A stretch of DNA of 55,563 nt from positions 1 through 55,563 of the forward strand of contig CALFXX010000061.1 in NCBI GenBank assembly GCA_937952975.1, read 5' to 3'. Every line of letters starts with the position of its first letter. Positions within the stretch are counted from its first letter, which is position 1. Of the stretch, positions 43,066-51,590 are shown in pieces. Source of the stretch: an uncultured Alcaligenaceae bacterium (GTDB taxonomy: Bacteria; Pseudomonadota; Gammaproteobacteria; Burkholderiales; Burkholderiaceae_B). Below the pieces are notes generated by a model. That model was not told where the DNA came from. It saw only the letters and a list, made by a program, of their open reading frames with translations, and ran no database searches. Made by a program: the position numbers and the translations under genes.

Positions 43066-44175
43066 TTATTTTTCAAAAATACCTTCAGGCAGTAGTGCGC
43101 TGACGCATACATTTGGAAGATCGACTGCATTACTGATGCGCAGATCGACAGCCAGTGAACAGATGACATAAGCTTGCTCGCGACTAAAACCACGCTCGCC
43201 AAGCAATTCAATCATGTCCAGTAACGCGTTTCGGGCGGCTAAGGTCAGATCCTCGCATTCTTGGGTGCCGTCATCTCGAATAGGCAGGCCAGTGGTCGCG
43301 ATAAAGTTGTGTGGGGCTGCCCATTGAGGGGCTGCAAAATAGCCAGGATGAGAGAAGCGCGGAAAGCGCGTTTTGCGTCGAGCGGCTTCACCTGCAAGTA
43401 CTTTAAAACGCACAACTGCTGTTGCTCCCATCTCAATGGCCGTGATGCAGCACTCAGAGTCTCCTTGCGCGTAATGCGCGTCACCAAGAGAAAAATGTGC
43501 ACCGTCCACGCCTACGGGGAGTTGGAGTTTCGAGCCGCGCGTCAATTGTTTGATATCGGCGTTACCACCATTTTCGCGTGGTGGCATTGTGCGCAAGCCT
43601 TGGCTGGCAATCGGCTCAATCGCCGGCACGGCATCCTGCGCATCTGGCAGTAAGGCAATGCCGCCACGTTTGACCAAATCGGTTTCGCGGGCGTTCCAGA
43701 GCAGCATCTGCTCATGTGACGGTGCGACACCCGCCGTGCCCATAAAAATTCCTTCTGGTATTTTGACTCCCGGAATCTGAGCCGAGCGAGCGAAACCCTG
43801 ATCGACCTCCCAGTGCGCCAGAAAACGAGCGTCGAAGATCTCTCGCAAAAAGCCTGCACCCGGACGTATGACCGTCCAGCCGTATGGTTGTGGCGTTAAA
43901 TCCACAAACTCAACCTCTAAAATATCGCCAGGCTTTGCGCCTTTCACAAAGATGGGGCCGGTTAGTGGATGTCCTGCCTTTTTGTCATTACGAGCCAAAT
44001 CTTCAAAGGTCATACCCGACTTGACTTGCCCGTCAGCCGCATCTCGGGTTTCAAGTAAAAGATCTTCGCCAGGCGCGACTTCAAGAATCGGTTCGATGTC
44101 GGGATGCCACCGGTTATGGCCGGTGCCCGGGTCATCGCGCAAACGGCGGTTACGATTGATGTGAATGGCTTTCAT
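43066..44175 (-). CDS. Acetamidase/formamidase family protein
   Basis: A 369-residue cytoplasmic amidase of the FmdA/AmdA family, which hydrolyses short-chain amides to acid and ammonia. Family motifs: DPGTGHNRWHPDIEPI, GPIFVKGAKPGDILEVEFVD, GFLREIF, PRENGGNADIKQL, GDAHYAQGDSECCITAIEMG and YVICSLAVDLRISN. The bulk of the signature is intact. It lies in convergent orientation with the exported amidohydrolase and divergent from a Bug gene, 175 bases away. A place in degrading an amide released or imported by that group is inference. Confidence 0.92.
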   Translation of the reverse strand: MKAIHINRNRRLRDDPGTGHNRWHPDIEPILEVAPGEDLLLETRDAADGQVKSGMTFEDLARNDKKAGHPLTGPIFVKGAKPGDILEVEFVDLTPQPYGWTVIRPGAGFLREIFDARFLAHWEVDQGFARSAQIPGVKIPEGIFMGTAGVAPSHEQMLLWNARETDLVKRGGIALLPDAQDAVPAIEPIASQGLRTMPPRENGGNADIKQLTRGSKLQLPVGVDGAHFSLGDAHYAQGDSECCITAIEMGATAVVRFKVLAGEAARRKTRFPRFSHPGYFAAPQWAAPHNFIATTGLPIRDDGTQECEDLTLAARNALLDMIELLGERGFSREQAYVICSLAVDLRISNAVDLPNVCVSALLPEGIFEK

Positions 44176-44317
44176 TACGTATTTTTTCCTGTTAGCGATA
44201 AAAGATAGAGTGAGTGGGGCTTGTTCTGTTTGGCAATCAATTAGATTGCGAACTGCCTGGCGAATCCTCTGAACTCTCAGACTTTAGCCTATCGGAATAT
44301 TTGAATAAACGCTATCA

Positions 44318-44332
44318 TTATTCGCAGAATAA
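44318..44332. promoter_or_regulatory. 15-base dyad upstream of a Bug gene
   Basis: TTATTC-GCA-GAATAA is a perfect 6-base inverted repeat around three bases, ending 18 bases before the ATG at 44351. Its position over the likely transcription or translation start region of the Bug gene suggests a repressor site. The acetamidase gene reads in the other direction. Confidence 0.35.
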
Positions 44333-44350
44333 CAATACAGAGACATCGTA

Positions 44351-45328
44351 ATGCTACTGATTCGATTGATCGCAGCGCTAGGGTTGGCCGTTTTGCTTAC
44401 CTTGTTTGGTATGAATGCCTGGGCGCAAGATTGGCCATCAAAGCCTATACGCTTGATCGTGCCAATGCCTCCGGCCGGTACGACAGACAACATGGGCCGT
44501 TTAGTGGCACAAAAAATGTCCGAGCTGATTGGCCAGGTCGTTGTTGTCGAAAACAAGGCGGGTGCCAACGGCAATATTGGATCGGATTTTGTGTCCAAGG
44601 CTGCGCCAGACGGGTACACCTTATTGGTATCGGGTGTCGGTAGTCAGGGAATTAATGCCACTCTTTATCGCGCAATGCCCTATGACATCGTTGACGGGCT
44701 GACCCACATCGGTATGATCGCAAAAGGCCCCAATGCACTCGTTGTGAATCCGGCCTTTCCTGCAAATACGTTAGGTGAGTTAATTGCTCTGGTTAAGGCC
44801 AATCCTGGTAAGTACAACTATGCATCAACGGGCAACGGTGCCTCGAATCATTTGTCCATGGAGATGTTGAAATCTGCTGCGGATTTGACGATGACACACA
44901 TTCCCTACAAAGGGGGTGGGCCTGCGATGCTTGACTTGATGGCGGGGCAGGTGCCAATGATGTTTGTTAATTTTGATTCAGCGGTGCCCCATGTCAAGTC
45001 AGGCAAGATGCGTGCGATTGCTGTTACCAGTTTGACCCGTCGCGATGCACTGCCCAATGTACCGACTGTTGCTGAGTCAGGCTTCGAAGGTTTTGAAGCC
45101 GAATCTTGGACCGCGATAAGTGGGCCGCCCAATATGCCTGCGCCATTGGTATTGCGTATCAATGAGCTTTTAATTCGTATCGCACAAATGCCTGAGGTTC
45201 GAGAAAAGTTCGAGACACTCGGGCTTGAGGCCTCACTTTTGAAACCTGAGGCGATGAAACAGTTCGTCAAGCAAGAGGTTGAAAAGTGGGGTAGGGCAGT
45301 GCGAGCCTCGGGGGCAACCGTCGATTAA
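44351..45328 (+). CDS. Bug-family binding protein
   Basis: A 325-residue periplasmic Bug/TctC-type protein with signal peptide (LGLAVLLTLFGMNAWA-Q). Hallmarks: IRLIVPMPPAGTTDNMGR, ENKAGANGNIGSDF, HIPYKGGGPAMLDLMAG, NVPTVAESGFEGF. Note PPAG rather than PGG in the first loop. It is divergent from the acetamidase gene and 94 bases or more upstream of a PhyH-type dioxygenase gene on the same strand, so the three may form one pathway around an amide-derived acid. The ligand is unknown. Confidence 0.93.
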   Translation: MLLIRLIAALGLAVLLTLFGMNAWAQDWPSKPIRLIVPMPPAGTTDNMGRLVAQKMSELIGQVVVVENKAGANGNIGSDFVSKAAPDGYTLLVSGVGSQGINATLYRAMPYDIVDGLTHIGMIAKGPNALVVNPAFPANTLGELIALVKANPGKYNYASTGNGASNHLSMEMLKSAADLTMTHIPYKGGGPAMLDLMAGQVPMMFVNFDSAVPHVKSGKMRAIAVTSLTRRDALPNVPTVAESGFEGFEAESWTAISGPPNMPAPLVLRINELLIRIAQMPEVREKFETLGLEASLLKPEAMKQFVKQEVEKWGRAVRASGATVD

Positions 45329-45434
45329 AAAATAGTGCAACAAAACAATAAGCAATAAGGCGTCTGGCCAAGCGTGCAACCGTAGATCGAATAAATCACA
45401 CGAATAATTAATTGAATCCCGATTGGTGAGAGAG

Positions 45435-46343
45435 ATGAACCGTATCCTGACTGCTAAGCAACTTGAACAATACACAGAGCAAGGTTTTGTGATCGTTCAA
45501 GACGTTGTGCCCGAGGCGACAATTGCGCAGATGAAAGAAGTTTTGGCTGATTTAGTTGAAAAGTCGCGCGTGCTGACCACGCACGATGACGTGTATGACC
45601 TTGAGCCTGGACATCAGGCGTCTGATCCGCGGGTGCGTCGTATTAAAAAGCCTCACGTCGTTAACCCGGTGTTCAAAGATCTGATGACGACGCCAAAGTT
45701 TATGGGGATCTTGCAAGACCTGCTCGGCGAAAGCGTACGTTTACATGGCTCCAAGTTGAATTTAAAGGCCCCGCATTTTGGCTCACCTGTTGAGTGGCAT
45801 CAAGACTGGGCGTTTTATCCGCATTCAAATGATGATGTGCTGGCGGCAGGCGTGATGTTAGATGATACGACAGTCGAAAATGGGGCAATGTATGTCATCC
45901 CAGGATCGCATCGAGGCCCGACGTATGATCACCATGACGCCGAGGGTTACTTCTGTGGTGCGATGGATCCGGAGACGTGTGGTGTTGATTTTTCACGTGC
46001 TGTTGCGTGCGAAGGTCCTGCGGGTTCGGTGTCGTTTCATCACGTGCGTGCCGTACATGGTTCCGCGCAAAATATTTCGAAACGCTCGCGTGGTTTGCTC
46101 TTATATGAATTCACTGCCGCGGATGCTTACCCTTTGATGGCTGCTGGCAAGGCCGACTGGCAAGCGTTTTCAAATCGACTGATCTGTGGAAAAGATACGA
46201 TCACGCCGCGTTGTGTGGCGACCCCGATTCGGATGCCCATACCGCCCGCCAAAAATCAAGGATCGATTTATGAAAATCAAACTGCGGGCAAACGTTATTT
46301 TGGTTTTGTCGAGCAGGGTGGCAGAAAAACGCTCTTGGCCTGA
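45435..46343 (+). CDS. Phytanoyl-CoA dioxygenase (PhyH) family oxygenase
   Basis: A 302-residue cytoplasmic Fe(II)/2-oxoglutarate-dependent dioxygenase. The iron triad appears as WHQDW (His and Asp) and AVHGS (second His), with the 2-oxoglutarate-binding Arg expected in SKRSRGLLLYEF. GAMYVIPGSHRG is the family motif. These enzymes hydroxylate unactivated carbons. The frame starts at a TTG at 45423; the ATG at 45435 with GAGAG upstream is preferred. The gene follows a Bug gene on the same strand and may act on the compound it brings in. Confidence 0.92.
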   Translation: MNRILTAKQLEQYTEQGFVIVQDVVPEATIAQMKEVLADLVEKSRVLTTHDDVYDLEPGHQASDPRVRRIKKPHVVNPVFKDLMTTPKFMGILQDLLGESVRLHGSKLNLKAPHFGSPVEWHQDWAFYPHSNDDVLAAGVMLDDTTVENGAMYVIPGSHRGPTYDHHDAEGYFCGAMDPETCGVDFSRAVACEGPAGSVSFHHVRAVHGSAQNISKRSRGLLLYEFTAADAYPLMAAGKADWQAFSNRLICGKDTITPRCVATPIRMPIPPAKNQGSIYENQTAGKRYFGFVEQGGRKTLLA

Positions 46344-46406
46344 GCGCGCTAATTGGCTCGGTGGTGATGAATGATTGGCTTAGAGCACTTTGGTTAACTG
46401 ACAGCG

Positions 46407-46583
46407 TTACAACCACTTAAAACCTTTGGCTAGCAATGCGACAATACCAGCCATCGCACTTAGCATCCAATAAAAGTGTACATCCATCTTTTTGCTCAAA
46501 GCCCGCAGATCTTGTTCAACTAATCCTAGGCGAGCATCCATGCATGAAACCTTTTCTTCTAAACGGCTTACGCGCTCGACCAT
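46407..46583 (-). CDS. 58-residue coiled coil with C-terminal membrane anchor
   Basis: A short frame, below common length cut-offs, with all signs of a real gene: ATG at 46583 preceded by AAGGA 8 bases away, and TAA stop at 46407. Residues 1-35 (MVERVSRLEEKVSCMDARL and onward) are a heptad-like amphipathic helix. Residues about 37-52 (FYWMLSAMAGIVALLA) are a membrane helix ending in KGFKWL, giving positive charge at the end. It resembles XhlA/hemolysin-type or other tail-anchored small proteins in layout only. It lies alone on the minus strand between two plus-strand genes. Function unknown. Confidence 0.72.
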   Translation of the reverse strand: MVERVSRLEEKVSCMDARLGLVEQDLRALSKKMDVHFYWMLSAMAGIVALLAKGFKWL

Positions 46584-46733
46584 GAGGATTGTCCTTGATA
46601 TCTTGGATGCTGAAAAAACTCTTGTATTCTACACAGACGTAGGCGCGTGAGCCGTTAGAAGGATAGACATTTTTGTAACAGAGTGCGCGCGAATTTATCA
46701 GGTTTTTCTGATGCGTCATCATTTTTGTAAAGG

Positions 46734-47702
46734 TTGTTGAGATTGAAAGCTTCGATCTTTCTTCGTTGGTTTGGCTTGCTGTTCTTAGTTGCCGAGGTCG
46801 CGAGTGCCAGAGCAGATGCGTCAGAAAACTTTCCGAACAGGGCAGTCCGCATCGTAGTCCCTTTCGCTGCTGGCGGTGGCGGCGATTTTATTGCGCGCTC
46901 ATGGGCCGATAAGTTTTCAGAAACTATTAAGCAGCCTGTGATCATAGAGAATCGTGGTGGGGGCAATACCGTGGTCGGCACAGACATTGTGGCCAAGGCG
47001 GCGCCCGATGGCTACACCTTGTTACTCGTGGGGGCCAGTATTGCGACCAATCCAGCCTTAATCGAAAAGTTGCCCTATAAAACGCCAGAAGACTTTACGC
47101 CGATTGGTATCGTGATCACGTATGCCATGGGTTTTGCGGCTCGCGCTAACCTGCCTGCTAATGACGTACAAGAATTGCTGGCTCTCATCAAGGCAAAGGG
47201 CCCGTTAAGTATTGCGACCTCTGGCGATGGTTCGGCGACCGCGCTAGCGAATGAATTGTTTAAAAGCGCAACGGGTGCCCAGCTGATGGCGGTTCCGTAT
47301 AAAGGCGCGGGTCCCGCAGCGATTGACGTGGCTAGTGGCCATGTCGATTTGCTTTTTACTGGGATGTCGCAGCTCAAACCGCACCTTGATACGGGTCGTG
47401 TCAAGCTTCTTGCAACGTCAGGGTCTAATCGTTTAGCGTCGGCGCCCGATGTTCGCACGATTGCAGAGCAAGGTATCAAGGATTTTGAAGCTGTCGTGTG
47501 GTGGGGGATTCTTGCGCCCGCCAAAACTCCGACCGAGATCGTGAATAAACTGAATCAAGCACTCAGTGTGAGTTTGAATCATCCCGATGTGATGAAACGC
47601 TTGGCGGTGATTGACGGCGAGGTGAGGTTATCTTCGCCGCAGGCGTTTGAAGCCTTGTTAAAAGACGAGATTGCGCGTTGGGGCAAGCTGTATAAACCTT
47701 AA
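46734..47702 (+). CDS. Bug-family binding protein with TTG start
   Basis: A periplasmic Bug/TctC-type protein of up to 322 residues. There is no ATG near the start: TTG codons at 46734, 46737 and 46743 are candidates, and the AAAGG at about 46729-46733 best fits TTG 46743. The signal peptide (FLRWFGLLFLVAEVASARA) follows. Hallmarks: RIVVPFAAGGGGDFIAR, ENRGGGNTVVG in place of the usual ENRPGA, LPYKTPEDFTPIGIV, VPYKGAGPAAIDVASG. The last four bases overlap the end of the convergent MFS gene. Ligand unknown. Confidence 0.9.
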   Translation: MLRLKASIFLRWFGLLFLVAEVASARADASENFPNRAVRIVVPFAAGGGGDFIARSWADKFSETIKQPVIIENRGGGNTVVGTDIVAKAAPDGYTLLLVGASIATNPALIEKLPYKTPEDFTPIGIVITYAMGFAARANLPANDVQELLALIKAKGPLSIATSGDGSATALANELFKSATGAQLMAVPYKGAGPAAIDVASGHVDLLFTGMSQLKPHLDTGRVKLLATSGSNRLASAPDVRTIAEQGIKDFEAVVWWGILAPAKTPTEIVNKLNQALSVSLNHPDVMKRLAVIDGEVRLSSPQAFEALLKDEIARWGKLYKP

Positions 47703-48931
47703 GCCAATTGCCGCAGCTTTGGCATAAAGATAAAAATGAGTCCCATGATCAGCATCGCACAAGCGGTGTAAGAGGCGAGTGCGAGTGATGGGCCCCAGCT
47801 TTGCGCTGCGGCGCCGGCCAAAAGATTTCCGAAAGGCAAGCTGATTACAACCCCTGTGCGTATGCCCATGACGCGACCGCGCATCGACTGTTCGGTATTA
47901 CTTAAAATGATGGTTGCGATCATGGTCCAGCAGATGGCTTGCACAATGCCTGCCAAAAATATCAACAGTAGCGATAGGTAGTAAGAGGTCGAAAGCGAAA
48001 ATAGAAACAAACTGAATGGCCATAGCAGCCCACCCACTACCAGCATGCGACCTCGGTGACCTGATTTTTTTTGTGAGACTAACCAGAGCCCCGTCGCCAG
48101 GGCGCCGCAGCCCGCCATTGAGGTCAAAAAGCCATAGCCCGCGGGGCCTGCATCTAAGACGTAGCGGGCAAAGAGCGGTAAGAACGAATACCGATAGGGC
48201 GCGACAAAAAGGTTGAGCATTAAGGCGATCAGTAGGGGCACCAGCACGGCGTGATTATTCCAGGCGTAGTTAAAACCGCTGAGTAAGCTTTTGAACGGCG
48301 GCTCATGTATTTTTGCGGTCGTCTGTTTGACCCCATTCAGTCGCAAAAGTACAAATAAGTCCAAGCAATAGATCAGTGCAATCAGACAGTACGCTCCGCT
48401 GATGCCTAAAATCGGGATGAATAAGCCCCCCAGCGCCGGACCAACAATTACCGTGAGTTCGGTTGCCACCGAGTTCATAGCGATCGCATTGGTGAGGTCA
48501 TCTGGGTCAACGAGGTCGGGGATGAACGCTTGGCGTGTCGGGTTGTCAAGTGCCCATGTCAGACTGCTGACGAGCGAGAGCGCAATCAAATAACCGACTG
48601 TTAGCCAACCGGTACTGAGCAAGAACAACATGGTGACGGAGATCAAGCCGCTGACCACCGACGCAACAATCAATAGCTTTCGCCGATCAAGGCGGTCTGC
48701 CGCGACGCCCATCATCGGTGCTAAGAGATAGCCCGCCATTTTGCAGGAGGTCACAATTCCTACCATGAGGGCTGAGTCAGTTAATTCTAAGGTGAGCCAA
48801 CCGACCACTACCAAATCAGCCCAGCGCGCCGTAGACGACAGCAGAGTGGTCATCCAGAGCCTGCGAAAACCGGGATGACGTAAAGCGCTACGTTCAAAGA
48901 TCTGTCTCAGAGAGCCTACTATTTTTATCAT
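47699..48931 (-). CDS. MFS transporter
   Basis: A 410-residue inner-membrane protein with about twelve transmembrane segments, of the MFS_3/EntS-like drug or metabolite exporter type. The N-terminal half has GFRRLWMTTLLSSTARWADL, GVAADRLDRRKLLIV (the intracellular loop 2-3 signature) and VDPDDLTNAIAMNSVATELT, typical of the group. Substrate unknown. It overlaps the end of the Bug gene by 4 bases and is divergent from the FAD monooxygenase gene 112 bases away, an arrangement consistent with export of a monooxygenase substrate or product, though unproven. Confidence 0.9.
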   Translation of the reverse strand: MIKIVGSLRQIFERSALRHPGFRRLWMTTLLSSTARWADLVVVGWLTLELTDSALMVGIVTSCKMAGYLLAPMMGVAADRLDRRKLLIVASVVSGLISVTMLFLLSTGWLTVGYLIALSLVSSLTWALDNPTRQAFIPDLVDPDDLTNAIAMNSVATELTVIVGPALGGLFIPILGISGAYCLIALIYCLDLFVLLRLNGVKQTTAKIHEPPFKSLLSGFNYAWNNHAVLVPLLIALMLNLFVAPYRYSFLPLFARYVLDAGPAGYGFLTSMAGCGALATGLWLVSQKKSGHRGRMLVVGGLLWPFSLFLFSLSTSYYLSLLLIFLAGIVQAICWTMIATIILSNTEQSMRGRVMGIRTGVVISLPFGNLLAGAAAQSWGPSLALASYTACAMLIMGLIFIFMPKLRQLA

Positions 48932-49043
48932 TCCTAAGTTTAGCGCGATTGATCACTGCGGTAATATTTCGGTTGCGCTGAAAATTGAGATGTAGTCGCT
49001 GTGACATTGGGCAGACTACATTGAGCGAGGCGTCCGATAATCG

Positions 49044-50276
49044 ATGAGTTTAAAGATGACGATAAAAAAAACAAAACGTCCGCATATCTTGATTGCGGGT
49101 GGTGGGATTGGTGGTTTGGCCGCTGCATTAGCCTTGCTTAAGCGAGGTTTCGACGTCGACGTATATGAACAAGCCTCTGAACTGCGTGAGGTCGGCGCAG
49201 GGGTACAGTTAAGTGCCAACGGGGCGCGTGTCTTGCATGAACTTGGCGTCTTGCCAGAGTTTCGGGAGTTAGCCTGTGAGGCCGAAGGCAAAGAGATTCG
49301 TCTCTGGAATACTGGTCAGGCCTGGAAACTGTTTGAAGTGGGGCTCGAGTCAGTTGAGCGTTATGGCTTTGGTCATTATTTAACGTATCGACCTGATCTG
49401 CTGGCTGTCTTGGTTGATGGTGTGCGTCGCGAAAAACCAGATGCTATTCACTTAAATGCGCGTTGTATTGGGTTTGAACAATCTTCGACAGGTGTGACGC
49501 TGCAATACGAAACCGCGGGTCAGACCCACACTGTTCAAGGTGATTGCCTCATCGGTGCGGATGGCGTGCATTCTCGTATTCGCCATGGGCTGTTTGGTGA
49601 CGATCATCCGGTCTACACAGGGATGCTCTCTTGGCGTGGTGTGGTGCCCATGGATAAGCTTCCTGCCCATATGCGCAGAATGGTCGGCACGAACTGGGTC
49701 GGGCCCGGTGGCCATGTTGTGCATTATCCCGTGCATCGCGGTGAATACATGAATTTCAACGGCATCATGGAAGTCGAGGGCTGGCAGGTCGAATCCTGGA
49801 GCGCGCAAGGTACGCACGAAGAGTGTCATGCGACGTTTGCCGGATGGCATGATGACATTCACAGCATGATCAGGCTTTTTTCTAAGCCCTATAAGTGGGC
49901 GCTAATGGGACGTGAGCCTTTGCCCCAATGGAGTATTGGGCGTGTGAGTTTGCTGGGGGACGCATGCCACTCGATGCTGCCGATGCTTGCACAAGGCGCT
50001 GTGATGTCCTTAGAAGACGGTGTTGTGTTGGCGCGCGCACTTGAGGCGGCGGGCGACGATATTGAACGTGGGCTTGAACGCTATCAGCAAGCGCGCATCG
50101 AGCGCACCACCAAAGTGGTGTTGGGCTCGGCCGAAAACGGTAAACGCTTTCAAAGTCGTACACTGGCTGATGCAGCCTCTGCCGAAGAATACGTGAACCG
50201 TGAGTGGACCCCTGAAAAGGTTCGGGCCCGCTATCAGTGGCTGTATGAATACGATGTGACGACGGTTCAGGTTTAG
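49044..50276 (+). CDS. FAD-dependent aromatic-ring monooxygenase
   Basis: A 410-residue group A flavoprotein monooxygenase, probably cytoplasmic. Motifs: ILIAGGGIGGLAAALALLKR (dinucleotide fold), ENLVDGVR-like stretch, then GDCLIGADGVHSRIR (DG motif) and VSLLGDACHSMLPMLAQGAV (GD motif). The whole is most like salicylate or 3-hydroxybenzoate hydroxylase relatives, which add a hydroxyl using NAD(P)H and O2. The start at 49044 is an ATG; ATG 49056 is also possible. Stands as a single gene between an MFS gene (divergent) and a small RHH gene. Confidence 0.93.
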   Translation: MSLKMTIKKTKRPHILIAGGGIGGLAAALALLKRGFDVDVYEQASELREVGAGVQLSANGARVLHELGVLPEFRELACEAEGKEIRLWNTGQAWKLFEVGLESVERYGFGHYLTYRPDLLAVLVDGVRREKPDAIHLNARCIGFEQSSTGVTLQYETAGQTHTVQGDCLIGADGVHSRIRHGLFGDDHPVYTGMLSWRGVVPMDKLPAHMRRMVGTNWVGPGGHVVHYPVHRGEYMNFNGIMEVEGWQVESWSAQGTHEECHATFAGWHDDIHSMIRLFSKPYKWALMGREPLPQWSIGRVSLLGDACHSMLPMLAQGAVMSLEDGVVLARALEAAGDDIERGLERYQQARIERTTKVVLGSAENGKRFQSRTLADAASAEEYVNREWTPEKVRARYQWLYEYDVTTVQV

Positions 50277-50314
50277 CGGCCTCGTTGCGAGCTTTGCCTG
50301 TTGTTCGTAGTACA

Positions 50315-50340
50315 AAAGATTGCGCCTCTGCATAATCTTT
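50315..50340. other. Hairpin between monooxygenase and RHH gene
   Basis: AAAGATT (50315-50321) and AATCTTT (50334-50340) form a perfect 7-base stem with a 12-base loop, 38 bases after the monooxygenase stop. No T-run follows. It may be a weak terminator or a regulatory dyad just upstream of the RHH gene, possibly its own operator. Confidence 0.3.
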
Positions 50341-50378
50341 AACGTTTGTCGTCGTGGTTTACACGAAGGGCCTGTTGC

Positions 50379-50645
50379 ATGAAAAAGACTGATCTGTACA
50401 AAAATTTGGGCCTAAAAATAGATGGCAAACTGAAGCAAGCCGGCACGCCTGACCGCTTTGCGGCAGGTGGTGTGCTCGATCGTAAAGAGCAGCGAAAACT
50501 GGATCAAGAAAAAGGGCTGATCCCTTTTGCGGTCAAATTGAACGCTCAATTAGCGAGTGAGTTGCGCGCGCTTGCTGAGGCTCGGGTAATCGGGATGAAC
50601 GAACTGATTGATGAGTTGTTGCGTAAGGGTTTGGCTGCTACATGA
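50379..50645 (+). CDS. Ribbon-helix-helix-like small protein
   Basis: An 88-residue basic protein. The frame starts at 50346, but ATG 50379 has GAAGGG 8 bases upstream and starts MKKTDLYKNLGLKI. The C-terminal 45 residues (IPFAVKLNAQLASELRALAE, then GMNELIDELLRKGL) show the beta-strand, helix, helix pattern of MetJ/Arc-type RHH proteins; the first half is polar and basic and could contact DNA or a partner. It may be a small regulator or an antitoxin-like protein, but no toxin gene lies next to it. A small hairpin (50315-50340) lies just upstream. Confidence 0.75.
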   Translation: MKKTDLYKNLGLKIDGKLKQAGTPDRFAAGGVLDRKEQRKLDQEKGLIPFAVKLNAQLASELRALAEARVIGMNELIDELLRKGLAAT

Positions 50646-50727
50646 AGCTTTAGGGATGTGATGAGCGTTGGTATATTTTGATGAACTGACAAAAGAACTT
50701 TTAAAAAACTAACAAGGGACAATAAAC

Positions 50728-51495
50728 ATGAACCTATTTAATCTCGAAGGACAAGTTGCGATTATTACTGGGTCATCGCGCGGCATTGGCAAAGCCATTG
50801 CCGAGCGCATGGCTGAACACGGCGCTAAAGTGGTGATCTCGTCGCGTAAGGCGCCAGCCTGCCAAGAGGTCGTCGATGCTATCAATGCGCGCCATGGCGC
50901 AAACACTGCCATTTCTGTGCCCGCTAATATTTCGTCAAAAGCAGAGCTTGAAAACTTAGTGGCCGTCGCCAAGCGCGAGTTTGGCAAGGTTGATATCTTG
51001 GTGTGTAACGCGGCAAGTAATCCCTACTACGGCCCGCAAGCCAACATTGCTGACGATCAGTTTCGTAAGATCTTAGACAACAATATCGTGGCCAACCACT
51101 GGTTGATCAGTTACGTTGTCCCCGAGATGATTGCTCGACGCGCTGGCTCAATTATTATCGTATCGTCGATTGGGGGGCTGAAGGGGTCGTCGGTGATTGG
51201 GGCCTATGGCATTAGTAAGGCTGCCGATATGCAACTCGCACGTAATCTGGCGGTTGAATACGGCCCACACAATATTCGCGTCAATTGCATTGCCCCCGGT
51301 TTAGTGAAAACTGATTTCGCGCGCGCCTTGTGGGAAGACGAAGCCAACCTAGCCAAGCGCGTGTCGACCACGCCACTACGCCGAATTGGTGAGCCTGACG
51401 AGATCGCTGGCGCTGCTGTCTTTTTAGCGTCGCAGGCCGGTTCGTTTATGACTGGGCAAAGTATGGTGATTGATGGTGGCGTGACGATCAGCTAA
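50728..51495 (+). CDS. Short-chain dehydrogenase/reductase
   Basis: A 255-residue SDR. Motifs: VAIITGSSRGIGKAIAERMA (cofactor), VISSRK with basic residues favouring NADP, VCNAASNPYYGP, SSIGGLKGSSVIGAYGISKAA with catalytic Ser, Tyr and Lys, and MTGQSMVIDGGVTIS at the end. The start has AAGGGA 9 bases upstream. Resembles DHRS4-type or 3-oxoacyl reductases; substrate unknown. Ends next to a minus-strand Bug gene, with a candidate terminator between. Confidence 0.93.
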   Translation: MNLFNLEGQVAIITGSSRGIGKAIAERMAEHGAKVVISSRKAPACQEVVDAINARHGANTAISVPANISSKAELENLVAVAKREFGKVDILVCNAASNPYYGPQANIADDQFRKILDNNIVANHWLISYVVPEMIARRAGSIIIVSSIGGLKGSSVIGAYGISKAADMQLARNLAVEYGPHNIRVNCIAPGLVKTDFARALWEDEANLAKRVSTTPLRRIGEPDEIAGAAVFLASQAGSFMTGQSMVIDGGVTIS

Positions 51496-51516
51496 CAGCC
51501 TTCTCACTATTCAACT

Positions 51517-51543
51517 CGGGGATCGCTGTATGAACCCCGTTTT
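51517..51543 (+). terminator. Putative terminator of the SDR gene
   Basis: CGGGG (51517-51521) and CCCCG (51535-51539) form a 5-base GC stem with a 13-base loop, followed by TTTT at 51540-51543, 22 bases after the stop at 51495. The stem is short but GC-rich. Confidence 0.42.
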
Positions 51544-51590
51544 GAGACGAGGTCAGTTGTAGCGGTATAGCTTTGTGCTCACGATACAAA

